Shown: in pieces, positions 16,843-24,882 of the stretch | How the letters are laid out: every line of letters starts with the position of its first letter | Position numbering within the stretch: the first letter of the stretch is position 1 | Assembly (NCBI GenBank): GCA_946555465.1 | Contig: CAMNST010000003.1 | Coordinates: forward strand, 128,226-192,225 | Source of the DNA: an uncultured Clostridia bacterium | GTDB lineage: Bacteria; Bacillota; Clostridia; Oscillospirales; Acutalibacteraceae | Reading direction: 5' to 3' | Length of the DNA: 64,000 bases | Program-made: the position numbers and the translations under genes | The notes under the pieces: model-generated | Seen by the model: only the letters and a program-made list of their open reading frames with translations | Told to the model about the DNA's origin: nothing | Databases searched by the model: none

Positions 16843-17937
16843 TTATTGATTTGTTTCGTTTTCGCCTGAATCTGTTTTGTTTTCGCTAAAATCGGGTTTT
16901 TCATAAGGAGAGTAATAATAGTTGGGCTTTTCAGGCTGAGTATACTGTTCGGGTCTATAAGAATAAGGCTGTTGTGTGCTTTGCTGCTGTGATTGCTGAT
17001 ATGGGGGCTGCGTATTGAAATTACCGTTATTCGGGTTATAATTTGGCTGATTATATCCGCTTGGAGGTGCATATTTTGCGGCCCTTTCAGCATCGGAAAG
17101 AAAATCGTCTTCTGTAAGAACACCTGTCTCTATCGCTCTTAGTCTGAAATTTTCGTAATATAAAGCATCCGTTGTATATTTGTATGGTTCAACATAAATG
17201 CCTATAAAACCTAATGTGACAGGATAAAGCAGATACCAGCCGATGAAACTGAGGTTCATCACAAAAAGTTCTGTGCGGTGACCGGTTATCATCTTTTTTG
17301 AAAGTTTAATTGCCTCAACAGGTGAAAGATTTGGAAAATCGCATAAAATCTGATAAGTGAAATAGGTGCTGTAATAGGCAATTACACCCGGAACAATAAA
17401 AAGGCACATAAGCAGAGCACAGATGCATTCTCTTAAAAGACCTGTCAGAAGTCTTTTTCCGTAATTTTTACTGAAAGAATTCTTAAAAAGATTTTCAATC
17501 ATTACGCCAAGGCGGAATTCTTCATTGGGGTTTCGTCTGACAAAAGCCACAAACAGCGCTGTCATTGTAATATAAAGCGGAATAAATACAATGCAAACAA
17601 TTTCCGATGTAAAATTGATATTGATTTTTGCAGTCTGAAAATAATCGGCAATTTCTGAAATACTGTTTTGGGAATGAAATTCAAAATCTTCAATAGGATT
17701 TTCAAAATTGAAATTGCTGAAATAATCTTCATCACTTTCTGCGGAATGATTGTTTTTATCAAAGTTAAAATCCGTGTACTGCGAATCATTACCCAGATTG
17801 TAGACAAGATTAATTCCGTTTGCAAGACCGCCTGTTAAAATCGAAACAATAAGAATAATAAGAAACAACTGAAAAACTTTGCCTTTTATAAGGTCTCTTG
17901 CCTGTGATTTAACTAATTTTCTGTCAATATTGTTCAT
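16843..17937 (-). CDS. DUF975-family membrane protein with Pro/Gln/Tyr-rich tail
   Basis: A 364-aa membrane protein. The start MNNIDRKLVKSQARDLIKGK followed by a hydrophobic segment is typical of DUF975. About five to six membrane helices fall between residues 20 and 250; a region around residue 215 (SPVEAIKLSKKMITGHR) is the conserved cytoplasmic signature. The last ~85 residues are low complexity and rich in Pro, Gln, Asn and Tyr, ending acidic. Function is unknown. It lies 26 bp downstream of glyS on the same strand and may be cotranscribed. Confidence 0.8.
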   Translation of the reverse strand: MNNIDRKLVKSQARDLIKGKVFQLFLIILIVSILTGGLANGINLVYNLGNDSQYTDFNFDKNNHSAESDEDYFSNFNFENPIEDFEFHSQNSISEIADYFQTAKININFTSEIVCIVFIPLYITMTALFVAFVRRNPNEEFRLGVMIENLFKNSFSKNYGKRLLTGLLRECICALLMCLFIVPGVIAYYSTYFTYQILCDFPNLSPVEAIKLSKKMITGHRTELFVMNLSFIGWYLLYPVTLGFIGIYVEPYKYTTDALYYENFRLRAIETGVLTEDDFLSDAERAAKYAPPSGYNQPNYNPNNGNFNTQPPYQQSQQQSTQQPYSYRPEQYTQPEKPNYYYSPYEKPDFSENKTDSGENETNQ

Positions 17938-17963
17938 AAAATACTCTTTTCATATGATATGAA

Positions 17964-19346
17964 TCAGAATTCAAGTTTCTTTTCAATGAAATCAGTAAGT
18001 TCACTGAGCGGAATTCTGACTTGTTCCATTGTGTCACGGTCACGTACTGTTACACAGCCGTCTTCCTGTGATTCAAAATCGTATGTGATGCAGTATGGGG
18101 TACCGATTTCGTCCTGACGGCGATATCTTTTGCCGATGGAACCGGCATCATCAAAGTCAACATTAAATTTCTTTGAAAGGGTTTCAAAAACTTCACCGGC
18201 CTGCTCGCTGAGTTTTTTGGAAAGCGGAAGAACTGCTGCCTTGAACGGAGCAATAACAGGGCTGAAATGCATAACAACTCTTGTGTCGTTCTTTTCTGCA
18301 TCAATTACTTCTTCATCATATGCTTCGGTGAGAAGAGCAAGGAAAAGACGTTCAACACCAAGTGACGGTTCAATAACATAAGGAACATATTTTTCGCCTG
18401 TTGCCTGGTCAAAATATTCCATATTTTTTCCGCTGGTGTTAATGTGCTGGGTAAGGTCGTAATCGGTTCTGTCTGCAACGCCCCAAAGTTCGCCCCAGCC
18501 GAATGGGAAGAGATATTCAAAGTCGGTTGTAGCCTTTGAATAGAAACATAATTCTTCAGGGTCGTGGTCGCGCAGTCTGAGGTTTTCTTCTTTAATTCCG
18601 ATTGAATAGAGCCAGTCGCGGCAGAAACCTCTCCAGTAATCAAACCATTCAAGATCTGTTCCCGGTTTGCAGAAAAATTCAAGTTCCATCTGTTCAAATT
18701 CTCTTACGCGGAAGATGAATTTACCCGGTGTGATTTCGTTTCTGAAGGATTTACCAATCTGAGCAACGCCGAAAGGAATTTTCTTTCTTGTTGTTCTCTG
18801 AACGTTTGCAAAGTTTACAAAGATACCCTGTGCGGTTTCCGGACGAAGATAAATTTCATCTTTGGCATCTTCTGTAACACCCTGGAATGTTTTGAACATA
18901 AGGTTAAACTGACGGATGTCGGTAAAGTTGTTTGCACCGCAGTTCGGGCAGGGAATATTATGTTCTTTAATATATGCTGCCATTTCCTCATTTGTCCATC
19001 CTGCAACATTTGTGCCGTCAAAACTTTCAATCAGATCATCTGCTCTGTGACGTGTTTTGCAGTCGCAGCAGTCCATAAGCGGATCAGAGAAACCGCCAAG
19101 ATGACCCGAAGCAACCCATGTCTGCGGATTCATAAGAATGGCTGAGTCAAGGCCTACGTTGTATTTGTTTTCCTGAATGAATTTTTTTCTCCATGCTTTT
19201 TTTATATTTTCTTTAACTTCAACACCCAGCGGGCCATAATCCCATGTGTTTGCAAGACCTCCGTAAATTTCCGAACCTGCATAAACAAATCCTCTGCCTT
19301 TGCTGAGTGCTACGAGTTGTTCAAGTGTTTTTTCTGTGTTTTGCAT
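17964..19346 (-). CDS. glyS: Glycyl-tRNA synthetase, single-chain (alpha2) type
   Basis: A 460-aa class II synthetase that charges tRNA-Gly. Seen: [20 protein letters not shown] at the N-terminus, CPNCG zinc-type pair, motif 2 [20 protein letters not shown], and motif 3 [12 protein letters not shown]. The C-terminal anticodon-binding domain ends with [14 protein letters not shown]. This is the archaeal/eukaryal-like alpha2 type rather than the bacterial alpha2beta2 GlyQS. ATG 19346 has GGAGGAC upstream. The short leader shows no T-box sequence. Confidence 0.96.
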   Translation of the reverse strand: MQNTEKTLEQLVALSKGRGFVYAGSEIYGGLANTWDYGPLGVEVKENIKKAWRKKFIQENKYNVGLDSAILMNPQTWVASGHLGGFSDPLMDCCDCKTRHRADDLIESFDGTNVAGWTNEEMAAYIKEHNIPCPNCGANNFTDIRQFNLMFKTFQGVTEDAKDEIYLRPETAQGIFVNFANVQRTTRKKIPFGVAQIGKSFRNEITPGKFIFRVREFEQMELEFFCKPGTDLEWFDYWRGFCRDWLYSIGIKEENLRLRDHDPEELCFYSKATTDFEYLFPFGWGELWGVADRTDYDLTQHINTSGKNMEYFDQATGEKYVPYVIEPSLGVERLFLALLTEAYDEEVIDAEKNDTRVVMHFSPVIAPFKAAVLPLSKKLSEQAGEVFETLSKKFNVDFDDAGSIGKRYRRQDEIGTPYCITYDFESQEDGCVTVRDRDTMEQVRIPLSELTDFIEKKLEF

Positions 19347-19379
19347 ATACTTAGTCCTCCAATACGTATATTCTTTACT

Positions 19380-19408
19380 ATTCTACTATGTTTTATTTAA
19401 TAAGTCAA
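19380..19408 (-). promoter_or_regulatory. Promoter of glyS
   Basis: Minus strand TTGACT (19408-19403), 17-bp spacer, TAGAAT (19385-19380), 33 bp before the ATG. The leader is too short for a T-box. Confidence 0.7.
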
Positions 19409-19455
19409 TAAGGATAAATAAGCAGATATTAAACAGAAATCCGGATAAAAATACA

Positions 19456-19494
19456 AAGAGCGCTATGAATGTTTAAAACTCATAACGCTCTTTT
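19456..19494 (-). terminator. Intrinsic terminator of the YabE-like gene
   Basis: AAAGAGCGCTATGA pairs with TCATAACGCTCTTT (one mismatch) with flanking A and T runs, 16 bp after the minus-strand stop. Confidence 0.85.
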
Positions 19495-19509
19495 AATATT
19501 CTCAGTTAT

Positions 19510-20745
19510 TTACCAGCCGAGTCGAACAATTTCTATTGAACAACTTCCGGTACCGTATCTGTAGCATGCCGAGTGACCTTCAGGGGTGAAAATATCTATT
19601 CTGCCCACGCTTGAAAGTCCTGAACCGCCGCGGTCAACTACGGTATAGTTTGTTCCGTCAACATTAATGACTGAACCGAGGGGAAGCCAGTTGCAGGCAA
19701 TATAATAAGGGTCTTCCATTCCGTTGCTTATTCTTCTTCCGCTGGAAGTAATTCCGTTTGAATTGCCGTTGCATGTTGCACAGGCACAGTAGTGTGTGTA
19801 TCTGCCTGAAATTGTCTGACCTACTGTATATCCGTTTTTAGATGTTACTCCGTTTGATGTAACATCGGCACCGTCTGATTTTTTTGTTCCTATTTTAACT
19901 ACTTCGTCAACAGGTTTTGAAACTGTTTTACGTGTAAGCTCGGTTTTTGATTCTTCCTTACCGTTGACATATTTAACTTCATAAGTTACTTCGTCTTCGC
20001 CTTTAACACCTTTTGATGCAACAACCTGTGTTCCTTTGGTCATTGAATCATCGTTTTCGGCAACGGTTCTGTAATTTGTTTCCTCTTTAACGGTTTGTAT
20101 TTTTGTTTCAACACGGTAAACCGTTACGCTCATATTTGCCTTAAGATTTTCATTTATCGCCGGAACAGTGTAGTCTGATTCGCCGAGAGTAATCTGGGCA
20201 AGAGAAATTAAATCTTTAACTGTTCCCTGATAAATTGCGTACTTTGTTGATTTTCCGTCAACATTGAGTGTTACCGACATTGCAGATTTTATGGTTATTA
20301 CCATGCCGTCTTTAATCTCATCCGTAAGGGCATAGTTGACTTTGTCATTTGCACTTACGTTAAGACCGATTTCTTTGAACGCATCGTTCACGTTATCGGC
20401 ATATACGCCATATGAACTTATTACGCCGTCAAACTCAATATTAATGGTGTTCTTTTTGTCAATCTTAATTGAACCGCCTTTTCCTGCAGTGAAACCGCTT
20501 ATGTCAAGTTTATCACTTTCATTCAAGGTAATGTTCGCTTGTGACAGGATTTCGATAGGTTCCGTCTCATTGGTTGTAATTACTACACTGCTGTTATCCA
20601 CAATAATTTCAACATTATACTGTGAAACGAGATCGGCAAATGCTGTTGAAGCAAAAATTCCGATTGCGGCAATGAAAGCAATTACTGCTGTAAGAATTGC
20701 ACGGCTGATGCCTTTTAATCCTCCAGCGGTTGATTGGTTAATCAT
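19510..20745 (-). CDS. YabE-like cell-wall protein (DUF348, G5 and 3D domains)
   Basis: A 411-aa exported protein. One N-terminal membrane/signal segment (~residues 15-37) is followed by ubiquitin-like DUF348 domains (~45-200), a G5 domain (~200-285, containing VKEETNYRTVAENDD and KGEDEVTYEVKYVNGKEES) and a C-terminal 3D domain with the characteristic Asp residues in YTVVDRGGSG and VGRIDIFTPEG. Related proteins (YabE, Rpf-like) act on peptidoglycan, probably as lytic transglycosylase-like enzymes. The 3D domain carries a CACATC cysteine cluster near residue 325. ATG 20745 with AAAGGAGA, behind a consensus promoter. Confidence 0.9.
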   Translation of the reverse strand: MINQSTAGGLKGISRAILTAVIAFIAAIGIFASTAFADLVSQYNVEIIVDNSSVVITTNETEPIEILSQANITLNESDKLDISGFTAGKGGSIKIDKKNTINIEFDGVISSYGVYADNVNDAFKEIGLNVSANDKVNYALTDEIKDGMVITIKSAMSVTLNVDGKSTKYAIYQGTVKDLISLAQITLGESDYTVPAINENLKANMSVTVYRVETKIQTVKEETNYRTVAENDDSMTKGTQVVASKGVKGEDEVTYEVKYVNGKEESKTELTRKTVSKPVDEVVKIGTKKSDGADVTSNGVTSKNGYTVGQTISGRYTHYCACATCNGNSNGITSSGRRISNGMEDPYYIACNWLPLGSVINVDGTNYTVVDRGGSGLSSVGRIDIFTPEGHSACYRYGTGSCSIEIVRLGW

Positions 20746-20853
20746 CTTAATCTCCTTTGTTCTTCGGAAATATTTTTCCGTCTTATGAGCAGCGAAAAAG
20801 AGTGAAATAAATTTTTTAAATCGCGGCTCTTCCGTTATTATTTCCCCGAGCGA

Positions 20854-20882
20854 TTGACATTATAGTCACAAGTGCATAAGAT
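20854..20882 (+). promoter_or_regulatory. Opposing promoter-like sequence on the plus strand
   Basis: TTGACA (20854-20859), 17-bp spacer, TAAGAT (20877-20882). It overlaps the minus-strand promoter so that each -35 element covers the other's -10. No plus-strand gene follows in the next 4 kb. Confidence 0.45.
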
Positions 20883-20887
20883 GTCAA
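20859..20887 (-). promoter_or_regulatory. Consensus sigma-A promoter of the YabE-like gene
   Basis: Minus strand TTGACA (20887-20882), 17-bp spacer, TATAAT (20864-20859): perfect match to consensus. The ~110-nt leader carries a CGGAAA/TTTCCG hairpin (about 20763-20778) just before the ribosome site. I see no c-di-AMP riboswitch core in it. Confidence 0.85.
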
Positions 20888-20889
20888 CA

Positions 20890-21196
20890 AATTGAACTTG
20901 AAGTTTTTGTGCAGTTTTCACAAACAAAAAATGAATAATCTGTTTATTGAAGCAAATTGTTACTATATCTTGTGGTTATAAAATTTAACGCTTTAGCGTG
21001 TGATTAAAAATTTTTGTTAAAACATTAGAAATGTTAAAAAAAAATCTTACAATTTGTAACATTTTAATTTTTGAATATTTTTAAACACAATATATTGTTG
21101 CAAAAATAGGAAAAATGCAAATTGGATACAATATACATTGTTCAGAATCTGTTAACAATTTAAGCAGGTGAATAAACAGTAATTTTTGTGAATATG
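20890..21196. other. AT-rich gene-free stretch
   Basis: About 300 bp of very AT-rich sequence between the YabE-like promoter and the terminator of the membrane operon. It holds a small AACGC/GCGT hairpin (~20979-20993) and two ACAATATA-type palindromes centred near 21092 and 21134. No ORF with a ribosome site is present on either strand. Confidence 0.5.
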
Positions 21197-21199
21197 AAA

Positions 21200-21235
21200 A
21201 AAAGAGAACTTTCATTCAGAATAAAGTTCTCTTTT
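21200..21235 (-). terminator. Intrinsic terminator of the five-gene membrane operon
   Basis: AAAAGAGAACTTT (21200-21212) pairs perfectly with AAAGTTCTCTTTT (21223-21235), downstream of the last minus-strand gene. Confidence 0.85.
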
Positions 21236-21277
21236 AATACTTATATTTATATTATTTAAAACTATTATATATTAGGA

Positions 21278-22099
21278 TTACACTTTTTTATCTCTTCTGC
21301 GCTTATAAATTCCGATTGAACCCAAAATGGAAATTATGCATAAAAATATACCGATAATAATAGTAATGATAAAGTCACCCTTTATTGCCAGTGAAACGGC
21401 ATCTGCGTATATCAGGGGTGTTATCATGGGGTTGTTTCCCAAACCGAAAATCAAAGCGGCAATTCCTGTTAATACAAAAAAGAATCCTGTGGCAGTACCG
21501 ACCGAACAATAAACTTCCATTGCATCAATCTTTTTGCTGAATAAAAAGAAGATAATTACTGCACACATAGTGAAGATAAATAACCCGAATGAAGCAATTT
21601 TTGGCGCCAGAAATTCAGTTTTATCAATAAAAGCCTTAATCTCATCTGTATTTTTAAGCCCGAACGAGTCTGAATATATCATTGCTGCTTTTTCGGCAAC
21701 GTTATGCACATCCTCTTTGTTGTATTCAATTTCATTTCCGTCAAGATATTCAAGGCACAGTTTTTCATAGGTTTCAACACGGTCTTTGCTGTAGAGTGTT
21801 GAATCGTGACCGTTAAAAAACTTGCTTACAGCACTTTCATTTTTGCCGAGGGCATTTTCATCTGCAGTGAAAAATACTCTTTCGGGAATCATGCTGTCTT
21901 TTGCAAGAATGCTTATGCGCTTTTTATAATTTTCTTCGTATTCGCCTTTGATTTTGTCAGACAAAAAAACTTTTTCCATATATGCCTGTGAGCAAAGCGT
22001 ATGTGATATCAGTTCGACACCGGTAAAAAGACCTGCACCGATTACCATAATAATGGATAAAAGGAAGCATATGATTTTTCTTGACTTACTTAAAGACAT
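21278..22099 (-). CDS. Four-TM membrane protein of unknown function (paralogue B)
   Basis: A 273-aa protein, last gene of the operon. One N-terminal membrane helix (~9-30) is followed by a ~140-residue outside domain and three C-terminal helices (~165-185, 195-217, 232-255), ending in a basic tail YKRRRDKKV. Layout and local sequence match the protein at 23628-24524 (for example the EKVF/EKEF segment after the first helix and the YEKLCLEYLD / YIDALNKYDK stretch), so the two are paralogues. ATG 22099 with AAGGAGGAAG. No family recognised. Confidence 0.75.
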   Translation of the reverse strand: MSLSKSRKIICFLLSIIMVIGAGLFTGVELISHTLCSQAYMEKVFLSDKIKGEYEENYKKRISILAKDSMIPERVFFTADENALGKNESAVSKFFNGHDSTLYSKDRVETYEKLCLEYLDGNEIEYNKEDVHNVAEKAAMIYSDSFGLKNTDEIKAFIDKTEFLAPKIASFGLFIFTMCAVIIFFLFSKKIDAMEVYCSVGTATGFFFVLTGIAALIFGLGNNPMITPLIYADAVSLAIKGDFIITIIIGIFLCIISILGSIGIYKRRRDKKV

Positions 22100-22111
22100 A
22101 ACTTCCTCCTT

Positions 22112-22747
22112 TTACTGCGTAATATTGTTTCCGCTGATAAATTTGCAGATAACGGTAAAATATTTACTGCTTATTCCCGTTGAACTGCTGTTATCAGTGT
22201 AAATCACCAGTGATTTTCCTATTTTGCCGGCTGCTTTTTTTATATCGCTCTCCTGATTTATAACAGCGGTTGCAGTCACTTCATAAACATAGTTGCCGTA
22301 AACGGTTTCGATATTAATTTTGTCACCCGTTTTAAGTGATTTTATATCCGATGAATCACTTTTGCAGCATGAAATTACTGCACATCCGGTTTCGCCGATA
22401 AGCACACTGTCTTTGTTTAAACTGAAACTGCCTGAAGCGTTAACCTCATTTGCGTTATATATTAAAGGCATTTTTGCTTGTCCTGCCTCAAATGTTCCCA
22501 GGGCGGTATTGTCTTTTATCGGTAATATATCGGATTTTTTTACGTTTCCGTTTGAATCAATCGGAACTTTTTCCATTTGAATAACATCTGATTTTTCATA
22601 TTCTGCAAGCGAAATGTTTCTTTGCGAAAAAGGCATATATGAGGCAAGGGGGAAAATAGCCGCAAAAAAAACAGCGGTTATTATCAGCGCAATAATGAAA
22701 GGCACAATAAAGCCATTTTTTAATAATTTTTTCTGATGATGATTCAT
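22112..22747 (-). CDS. Sortase-like membrane protein lacking catalytic residues
   Basis: A 211-aa protein with one N-terminal membrane helix (~12-37, FIVPFIIALIITAVFF) and an outside domain. The C-terminal half reads like the sortase beta-barrel: LIGETGCAVISC, then SLKTGDKINIETVYGNYVYEV, then SLVIYTDNSSS and YFTVICK. In active sortases the corresponding places hold a His (GH), a Cys (TLVTC) and an Arg; here they read GETG, IYTD and SKYF, so the catalytic triad appears lost. Sortase fold is inference from pattern. It lies 12 bp upstream of paralogue B. Confidence 0.6.
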   Translation of the reverse strand: MNHHQKKLLKNGFIVPFIIALIITAVFFAAIFPLASYMPFSQRNISLAEYEKSDVIQMEKVPIDSNGNVKKSDILPIKDNTALGTFEAGQAKMPLIYNANEVNASGSFSLNKDSVLIGETGCAVISCCKSDSSDIKSLKTGDKINIETVYGNYVYEVTATAVINQESDIKKAAGKIGKSLVIYTDNSSSTGISSKYFTVICKFISGNNITQ

Positions 22748-22762
22748 TGCGTTTTCCTGTAA

Positions 22763-23614
22763 TTATCTGTTGATATTCTGTTGCTGCAATGCGTTCTGCA
22801 TAACATTGTTTTTCTTTTTCTTTGGCTTGTACGGAGGTGGATTTTTCAGTTTTTTTGTAAGACTGTTGTCTTTTCCTGTTATTTTGTTAATCTCGTGAAC
22901 AGGGCCCGACATATATTCAGACATATACTTATCGGCAGTTTCCATAAGTTTTGAATCATTTTTTATTTCGCCTAAAATTGTAACGCCTATAATATCCTGA
23001 ACTTCATTTGTTCCGTCTTCGTAAACTTCATTCAGCATTTTGAAAAGTTTTTTCTGTTCTGTTTCATTGCCGTTTGCAATAACATTCATAACCTTTTCCG
23101 TTCCGATTTCGCAGAAAAAGGTTTCAGGAAGAAATTCACCGTATTTTACGATGTTTTCCTTGATTGCGTCTTTCATATCAGGGTAAAGTGTTCCGAAACG
23201 GTTTGCAAGTGAATCGGTATCATAACTTACCATGCCGTTTTTTGCCTTGGCACGCGAAACGGCTTTAGGCATTTTTACCTTGTCAAGATCAACTTTTTTT
23301 CTTGACTTATACATAGATGAAATTTCATCTGCAATTTCATTTGAAATGGATTTTGCGTCTCTTTCGCCATATGTTTCCAAATCAAAAAGACTGCGCGAAA
23401 TTGATTTGAATTCGGGTTCGTCTCCCTCAGGAATGTCGGCGCATTCAAAGGAAATTATGCTTGCCTCTTCCTCAAATACAACTCTGTAAAGACCCTTTTC
23501 GCTTTCAAAGTTAATAGAGTTTTCTTTTTCACCTGCAATTTCCCTGAAATCTAATTCTTCGTTAATGCTTTTCAGGTTTTTTTCGATAACTTTTAATACT
23601 TCGCTGATTTCCAT
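22763..23614 (-). CDS. Soluble protein of unknown function
   Basis: A 283-aa protein without signal peptide or membrane helix, so cytoplasmic. It is acidic in the first half, contains MVSYDTDSLANRFGTLYPDM near residue 127, and has a basic Pro/Lys-rich tail (PPPYKPKKKKNN) that ends Gln/Asn-rich. I do not recognise a domain. It sits between the two membrane-protein pairs of the operon, 13-15 bp from each neighbour, so it probably works with them. ATG 23614 with AGAAATTTT; the ribosome site is weak. Confidence 0.7.
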   Translation of the reverse strand: MEISEVLKVIEKNLKSINEELDFREIAGEKENSINFESEKGLYRVVFEEEASIISFECADIPEGDEPEFKSISRSLFDLETYGERDAKSISNEIADEISSMYKSRKKVDLDKVKMPKAVSRAKAKNGMVSYDTDSLANRFGTLYPDMKDAIKENIVKYGEFLPETFFCEIGTEKVMNVIANGNETEQKKLFKMLNEVYEDGTNEVQDIIGVTILGEIKNDSKLMETADKYMSEYMSGPVHEINKITGKDNSLTKKLKNPPPYKPKKKKNNVMQNALQQQNINR

Positions 23615-23627
23615 AAAATTTCTCCAT

Positions 23628-24524
23628 TCAAAAATTTTGGTTGTTTTTTATAATGTTTCGTGATATTTCATTTTCCGTATCACATTCAATTAATTTTCTT
23701 TTATAATATTTGAAGTTTGAAAAAAATATTGCCAGTGCAGACAGTATGCATATTATGCCTGCCGCAAAAACAATAAGCATCATAATAAATATTGATTTTG
23801 ACAAGGCAGTGTTATATGCGGCTGCATTTGTAAACTCTGTTGTTTGAAATACTGTTGATAAAAAGAATAATAGCGTAAGTGTAATAAGAATTTCTCCTGC
23901 TGCCATAACAGACATTGCCGTGAAATTAAAACTTTTCCGCCTTTTTCCGCTGATCATATATTCTGCGAAATTCAAAACAACAAAACATATTATCAATACA
24001 AATCCTGCAATAAAAAGTTTTTCGCCCATATATTTTGTAAGTGGGTAAAACTGTTCGCTGTTTTCTATTGAACAGGTGCTGTTGAATATTTTAACCGCCT
24101 CTTCTGCGATAAAATCGGTATCCTCGGAATTTCGATTGATATGATTGGCTTTATCATATTTGTTTAACGCGTCAATGTATCGGTTTTTCAGATTTGTTAT
24201 ATTGCTGAAATCCGTTTTTGATGTATTGTGCATACTTCTGATAACGGAGGGCTGAACAGAAATGATAAAATCATATCCTGCCGCATCTGTAAAAACGGAA
24301 CAGGGAACACCGGTTTTATCAGATAAATCTTTAAAATTGCTTTCAAGTTCTGAAACAAGAGAGGTTATAACTTCTGCTTTTTTAAACTCTTTTTCAAGAA
24401 ATTCATCATTGCCCAATGTAACATTAACTGAAAAGGAGATGATTGATAGGGCTAAAAACAGGGTCATAAATGCCGATAAAGCGTAACACAAAAATCGTGA
24501 TGAATGATAAACAAGTTTGCTCAT
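23628..24524 (-). CDS. Four-TM membrane protein of unknown function (paralogue A)
   Basis: A 298-aa protein with one N-terminal helix (~11-35), a ~125-residue outside domain and three C-terminal helices (~170-190, 205-225, 242-270), then a cytoplasmic tail. It is a diverged copy of the protein at 21278-22099. ATG 24524 overlaps the stop of the 59-aa gene in an ATGA arrangement, so translation is coupled. No known family recognised; no catalytic motif visible. Confidence 0.72.
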   Translation of the reverse strand: MSKLVYHSSRFLCYALSAFMTLFLALSIISFSVNVTLGNDEFLEKEFKKAEVITSLVSELESNFKDLSDKTGVPCSVFTDAAGYDFIISVQPSVIRSMHNTSKTDFSNITNLKNRYIDALNKYDKANHINRNSEDTDFIAEEAVKIFNSTCSIENSEQFYPLTKYMGEKLFIAGFVLIICFVVLNFAEYMISGKRRKSFNFTAMSVMAAGEILITLTLLFFLSTVFQTTEFTNAAAYNTALSKSIFIMMLIVFAAGIICILSALAIFFSNFKYYKRKLIECDTENEISRNIIKNNQNF

Positions 24525-24700
24525 AAATTATCAGCCTCATTATTTAATTCCTGCTGCGTATATGTCTGAATATTCGGGAGAGCAGATTTGATTTCCGGCA
24601 GCAGTGCGATGAACAATATTCCTGAAATGATTGCAGTTATAAGAGGTACAATAAAAATTTTAATGATGACATTGCGTTTGTATTTTTCAAAAATAGTCAT
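24521..24700 (-). CDS. Small membrane protein, 59 aa
   Basis: First gene of the operon. Translation begins MTIFEKYKRNVIIKIFIVPL and has one membrane helix (~13-33) followed by a short polar tail ending EADNL. AAGGAG lies 10 nt before the ATG at 24700, and its TGA overlaps the next ATG. The helix (IFIVPLITAIISGILFIALLP) resembles the anchor of the sortase-like protein downstream, which suggests that it arose from a truncated copy or has the same partner. Confidence 0.65.
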   Translation of the reverse strand: MTIFEKYKRNVIIKIFIVPLITAIISGILFIALLPEIKSALPNIQTYTQQELNNEADNL

Positions 24701-24753
24701 ACAAACTCAACTCCTTAATAAAATACAGCCCAATAAACAATTTATGATAAAAC

Positions 24754-24782
24754 ATTATAACATTCAAAGATGCATTTGTCAC
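24754..24782 (-). promoter_or_regulatory. Promoter of the five-gene membrane operon
   Basis: Minus strand GTGACA (24782-24777), 17-bp spacer, TATAAT (24759-24754), 54 bp upstream of the 59-aa gene. Confidence 0.6.
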
Positions 24783-24820
24783 TAATTTTTATTTAATTCT
24801 TAAAATATAATTATATAAGG

Positions 24821-24849
24821 TTGATTATTGTAATTCAGTATGATAAAAT
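24821..24849 (+). promoter_or_regulatory. Promoter of ddl-murI
   Basis: TTGATT (24821-24826), 17-bp spacer, TAAAAT (24844-24849), 34 bp before the ddl ATG. Confidence 0.6.
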
Positions 24850-24882
24850 ATTATGAATAATTTTAAGGAGTGGAGTTCCTGA

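Noticed and set aside
19347-19402. T-box leader for glyS (and likewise before argS)
   Set aside because: The glyS leader is ~30 nt and the argS gap is 20 bp; no T-box sequence or specifier stem fits.
20746-20858. c-di-AMP (ydaO-type) riboswitch upstream of the YabE-like gene
   Set aside because: Such genes often have one, but the leader is only ~110 nt and lacks the conserved ydaO core sequences.
21085-21142. Two NrdR-box-like palindromes 42 bp apart
   Set aside because: There is no ribonucleotide reductase or replication gene downstream on either strand, and AT-rich palindromes of this kind also occur at 61819-61834; likely chance.
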